A stretch of 21,203 bases of DNA from a virus. Positions 6,001-13,168 of this stretch are shown here, in pieces. The notes under the pieces were generated by a model. That model saw only the letters and a program-made list of their open reading frames with translations, was not told the DNA's origin and searched no databases. The translations under genes and the position numbers were made by a program. How positions within the stretch are numbered: the first letter of the stretch is position 1; each line of letters begins with the position of its first letter. The DNA lies in the IMG/VR virus record IMGVR_UViG_3300024255_000194, positions 1-21,203 of that record. One strand, written 5' to 3'.

Positions 6001-7304
6001 ACGATGAAAAAATACTTTTAATTGAATCAGAATATAAAACAGCTATAGACATTCTAACAGTGCAAAAAGCAGTAGCTTTAGAAGGTAAAAATGAGCTAGA
6101 AGTAAGAAACCAAATAACTGAAAACTTTAAAAAACAAGAAGAGCTAGCTTTAAGAAGTGCGCAAACTCAATCAAAAGAAGTCTTCCAAGCCGAAGTACTG
6201 AGACAGGATAGGTTACAAGCAATCGCAGACCAAAAAGAACTCAACAAACTTACCGCTGAAAATGCAGCCATTAAAGCTATAGACAGCAATAACCCTGAAC
6301 GTACAGCGAGTTTCTCTGGAGCGGGCTTAGGTTTCTTTGCAGAGAGCGCACTAATCGAAGCCAACGTTACCCGGGACAGTGCCGCCCAGCTAGAAGCCTA
6401 CAACGAGCAAATCGGTGCCCTACAAAAACGAATAAAAAATCTTTCTAAATCTAATTTTGGTGGCATCAATGATGGCCGCTTAAGTATCAAACAAGAACAG
6501 TTAGACAGACTTACACAGACGCGAGATCTATACGCACAGCTACAGCCTCAAATTGACGCGGCACGAATAAAGCAAGCACAGTTTAATGACGCCCTTGCAG
6601 CTGTAACCCCCGGTGTGAATGCACTGGTAGGTGGACTACAGGAAGTAGTCGCTGGAACGAAGAGCGCCGAAGAAGCCTTTGCCGATTTCTTAAACACGAT
6701 TGCGGACCAGTTGATTCAGACTGCAGCAACATTGATCGCTCAGTATATCGCTATTGGTCTGGCCAAAGCTTTTGCAGGCTTAAGTAGCGGCGGTGGCAGC
6801 AGCCCCGGAATCCAGCGAGCATTGGACGTGACTCCAAAAACGGGAGCAGCGGCAACCTCGACGCTAAACAACTTTTTATCACCTAGAGCAAACGGCGGCC
6901 CAGTTAGCGCAAATCAGCCTTACGTGGTGGGAGAACGCGGTCCAGAACTCTTTATACCTGGAGCGAACGGTTCAATTACCAACAACGACCAGTTTGAGGC
7001 AGCCCGTAAAGCAATGGGCGGCAGCAACAACAGCTCTAACGACGCCTTTGCCGACAATGCTGAAGCCATCGGCACCTCAACCTCTTACACTAAGGAAAAA
7101 GTGATGGAGCGTGAACGCATCGCTTCAATAAACAGCAACCCAATTGATGTCCGAGCTGAAACTACTGTTATCAATAACGTTGAGTATGTCACCGTTGAGC
7201 AGTTTTCACAGGGCATGAAATCAACAGCTCGGGATGCACAAGCAAAAGTTTTGAGTGATCTTCGCAATCGTCCCGCCACTCGCGCACAGGTGGGTATCAG
7301 ATGA
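3039..7304 (+). CDS. Tape measure protein
   Basis: 1421 residues, the longest protein here. Residues 1-600 are highly helical and charged (Lys/Glu/Ala/Gln-rich), with a two-copy 108-residue tandem repeat at 235-342 and 343-450. Residues about 607-660 form a glycine-zipper-like hydrophobic stretch ('GSVLGGLGGALLGGFGGS'), the usual membrane-active part. Residues about 690-1200 are long coiled coil. A second hydrophobic segment, near 1213-1250 ('LIQTAATLIAQYIAIGLAKA'), precedes a C-terminal signature 'GGPVSANQPYVVGERGPELF' at about 1286-1305, which is very common at the end of tape measures. At about 0.15 nm per residue the tail should be roughly 210 nm long. Composition in the first half is AT-richer than in the tip genes. 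No lysozyme or peptidase motif was recognised. The start ATG 3039 lies 27 bases after the chaperone stop, with only a weak purine-rich element. Confidence 0.92.
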   Translation: MFDYDANIRVNINDTAALAALKKLEDRIAQLSDPRTAASLKNLVNTQRASQEFSALKQERAEDLAYRKRKTRQIADELRLSNALELQEARRIKLQRAGALDVPSRKKAIAKLDKVAVANPKNAEIQERVATGLARILTTQNEINRATNKNIGQKQRIADYNKQIDRLRELGATEGQLRKIQKRKYEFVDAAERRQTSLSDRRELQLKREIKLLGDAQKAARDAATAVTRPGTLSGGASSALSSGPARTALGTPAANKARFDFYEKNYKTALAEVFKTEQAYEKQLQSNILNNIKAEEAAELASINRVADAERAQNKRLNDEVKQNDRLQRAKEAGIAASAKAGGPSSAIGSGPARSILGSPKSDQARFKFYQKAYDKALAEVAKTEQAYEKQLQTNKLNNIKAEEAAELASINRVAAAEKAQNKRINDEVRQSDRLQRAKEAGIAASAKAGGPSSPIGGNKATIGSPAYTKNLQSAGLALRQLAKGFDSTIRKADKVSGSKGATGPLALPDSKTLKAATRGIQRIETSADKTQNFAQRRAQALQRSEERSKSILEANKASVKAGKANAAEAAKTAKSAKRTELSTRNTTKNVKAGTKATKAARKGQGLLGFGQTATNLSAGAGFPLLFGGGPGSVLGGLGGALLGGFGGSIIGGALGQQLDALGAAAISTAKAFEKLGATASDLIPSLGRGRGDGFGGQSEFLINQGRSSQVANILRDRFSEVYGDQALRDFEKLAQVNKEFEETWQEIGVELQLLMAGPLGEFLKALKGISNGLRGRENEGVEDRQALSQRFTELKSKANAITSAGGQLSLSEKNQLEKARLAFANASPDNQTPVGVQDDLKTAAQKKQIDLLKQETDIQAAINTDKLAAVTQALTARRDDLAILNSAAGITKAVADLERTRAQLAAERAKSNKDSLTILKLEKTEAEQAAALERQQIAQANARALAERRILQERRALSIQEFQLTQQISNEKSKFNALSGTELKQYDEKILLIESEYKTAIDILTVQKAVALEGKNELEVRNQITENFKKQEELALRSAQTQSKEVFQAEVLRQDRLQAIADQKELNKLTAENAAIKAIDSNNPERTASFSGAGLGFFAESALIEANVTRDSAAQLEAYNEQIGALQKRIKNLSKSNFGGINDGRLSIKQEQLDRLTQTRDLYAQLQPQIDAARIKQAQFNDALAAVTPGVNALVGGLQEVVAGTKSAEEAFADFLNTIADQLIQTAATLIAQYIAIGLAKAFAGLSSGGGSSPGIQRALDVTPKTGAAATSTLNNFLSPRANGGPVSANQPYVVGERGPELFIPGANGSITNNDQFEAARKAMGGSNNSSNDAFADNAEAIGTSTSYTKEKVMERERIASINSNPIDVRAETTVINNVEYVTVEQFSQGMKSTARDAQAKVLSDLRNRPATRAQVGIR
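3741..4064 (+). repeat. Tandem repeat copy 1 in the tape measure gene
   Basis: First of two 324-bp units (108 codons, residues 235-342). It begins G-G-A-S-S-A-L-S-S-G-P-A-R and ends A-A-S-A-K-A. Protein identity with copy 2 is high across the whole unit, with identical blocks such as 'KAEEAAELASINRVA' and 'DRLQRAKEAGIAASAKA'. Confidence 0.9.
4065..4388 (+). repeat. Tandem repeat copy 2 in the tape measure gene
   Basis: Second 324-bp unit, residues 343-450, directly abutting copy 1 in the same frame. A degenerate start of a third copy (G-G-P-S-S-P-I-G, then T-I-G-S-P) follows from 4389 and fades after about 20 codons. Long DNA stretches are identical between copies, so the duplication is fairly recent. 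Confidence 0.9.
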
Positions 7305-7771
7305 CAATTGCAATTGGCACATACATAAAGTTGTTGGACCACGCTGGTGATCCAGCTGGATATGGATTCCAAAATTTTCACCACGACGAAACAAGAACCT
7401 ACAACAGCGACAGTTATGTATTTGCAGCGTTTGGGTTTTCCGGTGGCACGGTTGACTTGCAAGCTGGAAACATCAGTGCCAGCCTTGTCTTTGCTGTTAA
7501 TCAGCTTGACCTATTAGTTTTCCAGCAAGCCGTTCAAGACCGTTGGTTAATTCAAATCCGCACGGTTTGGTTGGACCCGGATACGCTGGAAGAAGGCAAT
7601 ACCTATGGAGAGGAAGTGTATGCGATCACGGGTTTGGAACACGATAGCAGTCGTTTATCCGTTCGCCTTGGCAGTCCATTGGACGCTGTAAGTCAGAACG
7701 CTCCACGCAGGTTGTTGACACAAGACCTTGTTGGCAGCCTTCCATCTACCGGAAACATAAACCTCCAATAA
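7301..7771 (+). CDS. Minor tail protein, gpL / distal-tail-like
   Basis: 156 residues, overlapping the tape measure stop (ATGA) and the next start (TAATG). After an N-terminal 'IGTYIKLLDHAG' come 'SYVFAAFGFSGGTVDLQAG' and a helix-strand region 'LLVFQQAVQDRWLIQIRTVW'. The C-terminal signature 'LSVRLGSPLDAVSQNAPRRL' is what I recall from minor tail proteins of the lambda gpL / distal tail type, where S-P-x-D-A and P-x-R-x-L recur. These proteins form the ring that joins the tube to the tip hub. Location between tape measure and J-like gene fits exactly. A DUF1833-type label is a possible alternative. Confidence 0.6.
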   Translation: MTIAIGTYIKLLDHAGDPAGYGFQNFHHDETRTYNSDSYVFAAFGFSGGTVDLQAGNISASLVFAVNQLDLLVFQQAVQDRWLIQIRTVWLDPDTLEEGNTYGEEVYAITGLEHDSSRLSVRLGSPLDAVSQNAPRRLLTQDLVGSLPSTGNINLQ

Positions 7772-10700
7772 TGCTGACCCCGAACCGCCAGATTGCTTTA
7801 CTGCCGCAAGATCGACAGATCATGCAGCTTACTGGAATGAGCGAAAAGGACTATCGCTTTTTCATGCGGCAGGCGATCCTGCATTCAAAGTTGCGACCTG
7901 GGGAGCCAACAGCATTTATTGACCCAGTATCAATTTTGATTCAGCTAGTCATTGGCATTGCCTTGACTTACTTAGCGACACTGTTGATGCCAAAGCCAAA
8001 GGCACCAGAAGCGCAAAACCTAGATGTCAATACAGTTCAGGGGCAGAACCTTGTCAACGGTGCGCGATTTACGCCAAAAAGCGGTTTTGACTCTGTTCAG
8101 AACGTAGTTGAACTTGGATCGGTTGTACCACTTGTTTATGCAAAAAGGCAGGTTATTGACGGTATTGCTTATGGCGGAGTAAGAGTCAATACAAATTTAA
8201 TCTGGTCACAGATCTATAGCATTGGCGGCGGACAATTACTAAGAGCGGTTTTCTTGGTCGGTGAAGCCAACATTACAAATTTAGATGCCGAACAGTTTGC
8301 TATTGGCAACAATTTAATCAATGGGTACGACTTAAACAGTGATTATGGACGCATAACAATTTACTCAAGCCCTGATGGTGGGCGTCTTAGGTCTTCTGAT
8401 CGTATTGCTGGCCAGCTTGCTGCAAATGATACAGGTAACGCTGAAATTTCTGGCGGCAGTGACGTGTTTCAAGTTCGTGGCGTAGGCAATGCTTGGACCA
8501 CTGATTTTTGTTACGTCTCCACCCCAAGCAACCAGACGACGTTTGGCCTGTATGGGTTTATCGGGAATAACTTCCTATACAGGGTCAACCCGGTATTTCG
8601 TACAGCCCGAAAAGCTGAAACCAGGTCTGACGGTGAATTAAATTGCGCTACTGACGACCAACAACGAGCAGAACGCAACAAGCAAAACTATAAGTTTCCT
8701 GGCCGGGCTGGAGCTATCACCACAGGAACAGAAGGATTGCAGACGTTAGCGGTAGGTAGTGACGTAGAAGTAGTGATTTATAGCAGCACGGATGTTGAGC
8801 GATTGTTTACTTATGGTGATGACGGCGAAGTCAGTTGCGGCGACGTAGGCCAAGCCGTCGCTTCTCGTCAGCGATCCAATGATGAACAGATTAATTATGG
8901 CGATTTGTATCGAATTGGTAGCGCATTAGCAATTTGCAAATCTCGATCAGCTGACGTTTTTGTGTCAAATGCGGACAATGAGCCTGTTGGGAACGGGGTT
9001 ACAACCACGGCAACATTTGAAGTTATTCGCGCTGGTCAGGCAAATTTATGGGCTGCTGGGACGGTGCAGGCGGCTGGTGGTTATAACGCCACACAGAGCA
9101 GCCACATTATGCAGGCAGCGGAAGCAATCTTTTCTACTGAACGCCAAGGACGTGTTGTTGAAGTCGGAATCCGCAGCAATCTACAGGTCAACATTGCAGG
9201 GTTGTGCAATTTCAAGGATGCCAGAGGGTATGAGCGAATTGATTATGACGCTTGCGACAAAGACGACGGCAAAGACATTGGTGATGCAAACCTAACTAAT
9301 TTCACCAGCGGCCAATACAGCACTTTTGAAACGCGCTATTCATTTTTTCGCGTTGGTTATCGTGTTGCAGGATCCAATGACTCTTATACCGATCTGAGTC
9401 AACTGTTTGGCGTCAGGAGCACAACAGGTGTTGCGGTTTACAACTACTTGCGCTTTGAGTTTCCCGATGTTCGCCGCTGGGAGATTCGCATGACCCCGAT
9501 CAGCGGCTGGGAGGTAAGAAACAATATCGCAACGGGTGATCTTGAGGTATTAGATCCGCACCTTGGCAATCTCAGGACTGTAACGAGTGGCAGCGTCAGT
9601 GTGTCTTACACAGGCGAACAGGTGGCTCGGAGCCAAGATACATTTGCTATTCAAAGCTTGTCACCACTAGAAACAGAAATTTCTGGTGTTGATACAGCCG
9701 GAATGACTGTCGGCAAGGGTTATCAAGCTGGGACGTATAACGTAATCCTCGATGCCACGACTGGTTCTGGCCGAAACGCACAAGCCACAATTGTGGTGAC
9801 AGTGCCATTGATTGGGGGGTCACCTGATCCCGCTGGCGGCAGCATTACAAGCTTCACTCTCACAGACGGCGGCAGCTTGTTCCAAGTAGGTAACACGCTA
9901 CAGATTCGTGATCCACTTAGTGTGTCTGGGTTGATAGACCCAGCGGTTGCGATCAGCCCAGTATTCCAAATTAACGTTACAAGCGTTATTAAAAAAGATC
10001 TTGGGACAGGTTTTGATGATGGTGAGTTTTATGCAGACGCCTACGCACGTTTAGCTGAAAGTTTTATCCACAACGAAATCAGCGCAAGTACCAGCCAACC
10101 CGAACATCAGGTTGTTTATATCAATACGATTACTGCCAATACAAGCACACCGAATTACGAAAACATGGCAATTGTTGGCATGAATATTCGCAGTAGTAAA
10201 GAGATTAAAACATTGAATCAATTTAGCGTTTATGTAAACAGTGGTATTAATGCCACGTCAAGTTTCCCCGAAGTGCTGCTTGACCTGTTGACAAATGATA
10301 GGTACGGGACCGGGCAGGTTTTAAGTTCTGCTCAAGTTGATCAGGCTAGTTTTGCCGCTGCGTCCACATTTACTTACAACCGCCGATATTTCTTTGATGG
10401 CGCGGTCAGTGACAAGATCAATATCAGGTCATGGGGAGCGCAGACAGCTGCGAACTATTTACTTGACCTTGTGATCCGCAACGGTAAGTTTGCTTTGGAG
10501 CCTGTAGCCAGCTTCGATGCACCCGAGCCTATTACGCAGTTGTTTACAAGTGGCAATATTCTCGAAGATTCATTTTCACTTTCATTTTCTGACGATCAAG
10601 AACGGATACCGCCAAGGATTTCTGTTATCTGGCGTGAAGAGCGCGAGACAAGCGGCACTGTCAGCAAAGGTCTTTTCCCAGTTTCGCGGGAGGTGACAGT

Positions 10701-11250
10701 AAGGGAAAACAGTACGCCTGAAGACGCTCCAGTCGAGAAAATAGATATGAGTGACTACTGCACCAGTCAGCGCCACGCAATCGACCGCGCCAAATGGGAA
10801 TGCTTAACGCGGCGGCTTGTCACCCACAGCGTGAGTTTTAAAACCACACCTACAGAAGCAGCATTAGACATTGGAGCGGTTTTCAAGTTAGGCATGGAAA
10901 CAATCAGCTACAACCAACCACAAAACGGAGCAATTGCAGCTGATGGAGCAGTCACGTCATGGCCTGAAATGGCAGATGGCACTTATGACGTATTGCTTTG
11001 GGACGGGAAAGACAATGTAATCAAGGAGGCATCGCTGACAATTGCTGGCGGGAAGTGCAGCCAGAGTCCTGCCGTTTTCTGTTTAAAAAATTCAATCAGC
11101 AATGTCCAAAGCTATAAAACTCAGTCCCTGTCATTTGATGAAGACGGTAACATAGATGTGGTAGCGACTTACTATCCAACTGCTGACAGCGGTTACTCGC
11201 AAATGGTGGTCGAATTTGACGACAGCAACTTTGTAATTGAGGGGACGTAA
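7771..11250 (+). CDS. Central tail hub / tip attachment protein, J-like
   Basis: 1159 residues. Residues 1-50 are a soluble head, and 53-73 are a clear hydrophobic segment ('ILIQLVIGIALTYLATLLMP') followed by 'KPKAPE'. Residues about 110-135 hold 'VVELGSVVPLVYAKR', the G-x-x-[IV]-P-x-[VL]-Y-[GA] hallmark of lambda J-type hubs, then 'GIAYGGVRV' and 'WSQIYSIGGGQ'. Residues about 625-742 look like an inserted beta domain ('SITSFTLTDGGSLFQVGNTL'). Residues about 944-1046 ('RIPPRISVIWREERETSG', then 'CTSQRHAIDRAKWECLTRR') match the hub domain that follows in J proteins. The protein ends soon after, without a long fibre, so receptor binding has probably passed to the downstream genes. Several Cys are scattered in residues 245-500. 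Confidence 0.82.
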   Translation: MLTPNRQIALLPQDRQIMQLTGMSEKDYRFFMRQAILHSKLRPGEPTAFIDPVSILIQLVIGIALTYLATLLMPKPKAPEAQNLDVNTVQGQNLVNGARFTPKSGFDSVQNVVELGSVVPLVYAKRQVIDGIAYGGVRVNTNLIWSQIYSIGGGQLLRAVFLVGEANITNLDAEQFAIGNNLINGYDLNSDYGRITIYSSPDGGRLRSSDRIAGQLAANDTGNAEISGGSDVFQVRGVGNAWTTDFCYVSTPSNQTTFGLYGFIGNNFLYRVNPVFRTARKAETRSDGELNCATDDQQRAERNKQNYKFPGRAGAITTGTEGLQTLAVGSDVEVVIYSSTDVERLFTYGDDGEVSCGDVGQAVASRQRSNDEQINYGDLYRIGSALAICKSRSADVFVSNADNEPVGNGVTTTATFEVIRAGQANLWAAGTVQAAGGYNATQSSHIMQAAEAIFSTERQGRVVEVGIRSNLQVNIAGLCNFKDARGYERIDYDACDKDDGKDIGDANLTNFTSGQYSTFETRYSFFRVGYRVAGSNDSYTDLSQLFGVRSTTGVAVYNYLRFEFPDVRRWEIRMTPISGWEVRNNIATGDLEVLDPHLGNLRTVTSGSVSVSYTGEQVARSQDTFAIQSLSPLETEISGVDTAGMTVGKGYQAGTYNVILDATTGSGRNAQATIVVTVPLIGGSPDPAGGSITSFTLTDGGSLFQVGNTLQIRDPLSVSGLIDPAVAISPVFQINVTSVIKKDLGTGFDDGEFYADAYARLAESFIHNEISASTSQPEHQVVYINTITANTSTPNYENMAIVGMNIRSSKEIKTLNQFSVYVNSGINATSSFPEVLLDLLTNDRYGTGQVLSSAQVDQASFAAASTFTYNRRYFFDGAVSDKINIRSWGAQTAANYLLDLVIRNGKFALEPVASFDAPEPITQLFTSGNILEDSFSLSFSDDQERIPPRISVIWREERETSGTVSKGLFPVSREVTVRENSTPEDAPVEKIDMSDYCTSQRHAIDRAKWECLTRRLVTHSVSFKTTPTEAALDIGAVFKLGMETISYNQPQNGAIAADGAVTSWPEMADGTYDVLLWDGKDNVIKEASLTIAGGKCSQSPAVFCLKNSISNVQSYKTQSLSFDEDGNIDVVATYYPTADSGYSQMVVEFDDSNFVIEGT
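9643..9996 (+). other. Probable inserted beta domain in the J-like hub
   Basis: Residues about 625-742 are rich in Thr, Val, Gly and Ser, with a strand-like 'GTYNVILDATTGSG', 'AQATIVVTV', and a 'FTLTDGGSLFQVGNTL' unit. The T-x-T-x-G-G-S-x-[FY]-x-V-G-[ND] pattern recurs in phage structural proteins as a small beta module. Limits are approximate and the assignment rests on composition and pattern only. Confidence 0.4.
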
Positions 11251-11252
11251 GT

Positions 11253-11627
11253 ATGGCCAGCTTTCCAGCAGTAAGCCCGACACGGCGCAGTTTTACGCCT
11301 GGTGAGTACCAGACCAAGCGTTTTGACAGTATAAGCGGCGCAGGTACAACCCGGCTGTATGGCAGCAAGGCGTCAAATGCAACTCTAAATCTTGAGTTTT
11401 TGCTTGACGATACTAAGACTGCAGCAGTCCTTCAAAGCTGGCACGACAGTTTGGGCGGAGCAAAAATCTTGACGTTACCGGCGACAGTATTTGAAGGCAT
11501 GAACGGACCAGAAAATCAAATACCGAGTTATTTGAATTGGAGATGGGCAGAAATGCCAAACGTCGAGTCTTTAGTGCCTGGTCGATCTAGAATACGGGTG
11601 ACGTTGGTAGCAACACTGGACGGCTGA
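11253..11627 (+). CDS. Small minor tail protein of the tip
   Basis: 124 residues, two bases after the hub stop. It opens 'FPAVSPTRRSFTPGEYQTKR' and continues with 'TTRLYGSKASNATLNLEFLL', a helix 'TAAVLQSWHDSLGG', 'LTLPATVFEGM' and the end 'RSRIRVTLVATLDG'. I recall related proteins with P-x-S-R-x-[FY]-x-P-G near the start and Y/W-x-G-S/N plus a L-x-L-x-F strand in cyanophage tail-tip clusters. The beta-helix-beta layout resembles the small ring proteins of siphophage tips (for example the lambda gpM position). The exact role is unknown. It is coupled to the next gene by a one-base TGATG overlap. Confidence 0.5.
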   Translation: MASFPAVSPTRRSFTPGEYQTKRFDSISGAGTTRLYGSKASNATLNLEFLLDDTKTAAVLQSWHDSLGGAKILTLPATVFEGMNGPENQIPSYLNWRWAEMPNVESLVPGRSRIRVTLVATLDG

Positions 11628-12022
11628 TGGGAGTCTTAACAGGAAGCGATGGCCAATTAAGATTTAACGGCAGTGCTGTAGGTAAGTGCCGAGAGTGGAC
11701 TCTTAACGTTTCAAAAGACGCTTTAGAGGATACATCAATCGGCAGCTACGACAAAACTTATGTTGAAGGCATGAGGGGTACAACTGGATCGGCCACTGTT
11801 TTGTATGACCCAAGCAACCGAACTGCGGCTTCATTGCTTAATTCTATTTTCAGCAATGAGCAATCAAATTCTCAAGTAGATTTTGTGCTTCGCCGTCAGG
11901 ACGGCACAAGTCTTAATTGTTATGCCTTTGTAACTAGCATCAGTCCAAGTGTTGCGGTTGGTGCGGTCCAAGCCGTATCTGTTAGCTTTCAAGTGAATGG
12001 GAAGCCTGTAGGGAATTTCTAA
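11627..12022 (+). CDS. Second tail-tube-like protein (tube paralogue in the tip cluster)
   Basis: 131 residues. It aligns by eye with the core of the major tail tube protein without its inserted domain: 'VGKCREWTLNVSKDALEDTS' against 'VGQVRDWSFEINRAEIDVTT', then 'TTGSATVLYD' against 'GTGSATVYMT', a shared helix (S-L-L-N-S-I-F against N-R-M-I-E-D-V-L), and the ends 'AVQAVSVSFQVNGKP' against 'DAQSVSVSFRPSGTP'. The level of similarity indicates common descent, not just a shared fold. It may form a ring at the tip or a specialised tube ring at the distal end. Overlaps on both sides by one base (TGATG, TAATG) tie it to the tip operon. Confidence 0.72.
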   Translation: MGVLTGSDGQLRFNGSAVGKCREWTLNVSKDALEDTSIGSYDKTYVEGMRGTTGSATVLYDPSNRTAASLLNSIFSNEQSNSQVDFVLRRQDGTSLNCYAFVTSISPSVAVGAVQAVSVSFQVNGKPVGNF

Positions 12023-13158
12023 TGGCTGTACTTGGTATAGGTGGGAAATTGCTCTTAAAACGAGCAGCACCAGAGCCATTCCTTATTGCGGACTCGACTC
12101 TTGATTTCGGGAATAATCTTTACACTGCTTGGCAAGCAGACTATTGGAATGGAGATCATGTAAGCGTTGATTGCTTGCCAACATCGACTGGCCCTTTTCC
12201 TCCAAGAGTTAGCGGGTACGGAAGTTATGTAGGGAGTAAGTGGTTTCTGGGGCCAAACAGATCGCAAATAAGCACAAATGAAGACACTTTTTATAAAACT
12301 GGTGCAGAAAATTATCCAGACGGCGCCCTAGGCGATGCTTCACAATTCTATTCGCGAGAAGGTGACACTTCTGGCGGCGATGTAATTCCGTCTTGCAAGT
12401 CTGTCAACTACTACATACACATTGATAACCTAGACCGCGTAAGCTTTTACCTTGACCGGTGTGCGGCTCTTACAGGATCTCCAACTAATCGAATTAACCT
12501 GTTCTCTGTTGCAGGAACACTTACCGTCTCTCCTCACGGGGCTACTGACTATCTAAATGCTATTTGGGAATGCGTTTCTAATTTAGGTGAGTTTAATTTT
12601 AGTGACGCTCAAGATACCGTGACCTTGATAAGTATTTGCGCCGATGCGCCTAGGTATCAAATACCCGAAGCCAATCCAAACAACGAAACTTTTTCTTATA
12701 ACAATGCGGACTTATTACCGAGAGAAGAAACGGCAGAGCCGCTTTGGCAACAGCTTTGCGATATCGCTCAATGGTCGCTTGAATTAAACGCTCCAAGCGT
12801 AGAGACCACATCAGTTTCAGAAAAATTCGGCAACGCAGTTAAATCGTTAATCACAGGCGGTGGTTCTGCTGAGTTTCTCATTGACCGGAAGTGTTACGCC
12901 GATGAGAAAGACAACGGACTTGCACTATTGCAACTTCTTATGATGACAGAAAAAGGATGTCAAGCCACCGCGCAGTTCTGGATGGTTGATCGGGAAGGAA
13001 GCCCGGACGCCAGTCTTGGGGCGCTCCAAGGCGGCTTATATTACGAGGCAAATATTTTGGTCACTGCAAGCGCCGTGAATTTACGTCCAACGGAAATCGT
13101 TGCGGGGACGGTGCAGTTTGTGACGACAGAAGACATTAAACTATTGGTATCATCATGA
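12022..13158 (+). CDS. Tip protein with a C-terminal tail-tube-like domain
   Basis: 378 residues. The N-terminal ~240 residues begin 'MAVLGIGGKLLLKRAAPEPF', with 'ADYWNGDHVSV' at about 39-49, and contain several Cys; I do not recognise a named domain. The C-terminal ~140 residues look like another tail tube core: 'WSLELNAPSVETTSVSEKFG' aligns with 'WSFEINRAEIDVTTIGQTPG' of the tube protein, followed by 'GGGSAEFLID', a helix 'GLALLQLLMMTE', 'ATAQFWMVD' and 'LYYEANILVTASAVNLRP'. A three-dimensional ring made of this domain could extend the tip, with the N-terminal part protruding. The family recurs in cyanophage tip clusters as far as I recall. Translation is coupled to the upstream gene (TAATG). 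Confidence 0.55.
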   Translation: MAVLGIGGKLLLKRAAPEPFLIADSTLDFGNNLYTAWQADYWNGDHVSVDCLPTSTGPFPPRVSGYGSYVGSKWFLGPNRSQISTNEDTFYKTGAENYPDGALGDASQFYSREGDTSGGDVIPSCKSVNYYIHIDNLDRVSFYLDRCAALTGSPTNRINLFSVAGTLTVSPHGATDYLNAIWECVSNLGEFNFSDAQDTVTLISICADAPRYQIPEANPNNETFSYNNADLLPREETAEPLWQQLCDIAQWSLELNAPSVETTSVSEKFGNAVKSLITGGGSAEFLIDRKCYADEKDNGLALLQLLMMTEKGCQATAQFWMVDREGSPDASLGALQGGLYYEANILVTASAVNLRPTEIVAGTVQFVTTEDIKLLVSS

Positions 13159-13168
13159 TTTCAAGAAC

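Noticed and set aside
3188-6364. Several Ser/Ala/Leu-rich minus-strand frames in the tape measure gene, resembling membrane proteins
   Set aside because: They are reverse translations of Lys/Glu/Ala/Gln-rich coiled coil and repeat in step with the tandem repeat.
8960-9295. 111-codon + strand frame inside the J-like hub gene
   Set aside because: The hub frame is continuous here and carries sensible protein sequence; the inner frame is an overlap shadow.
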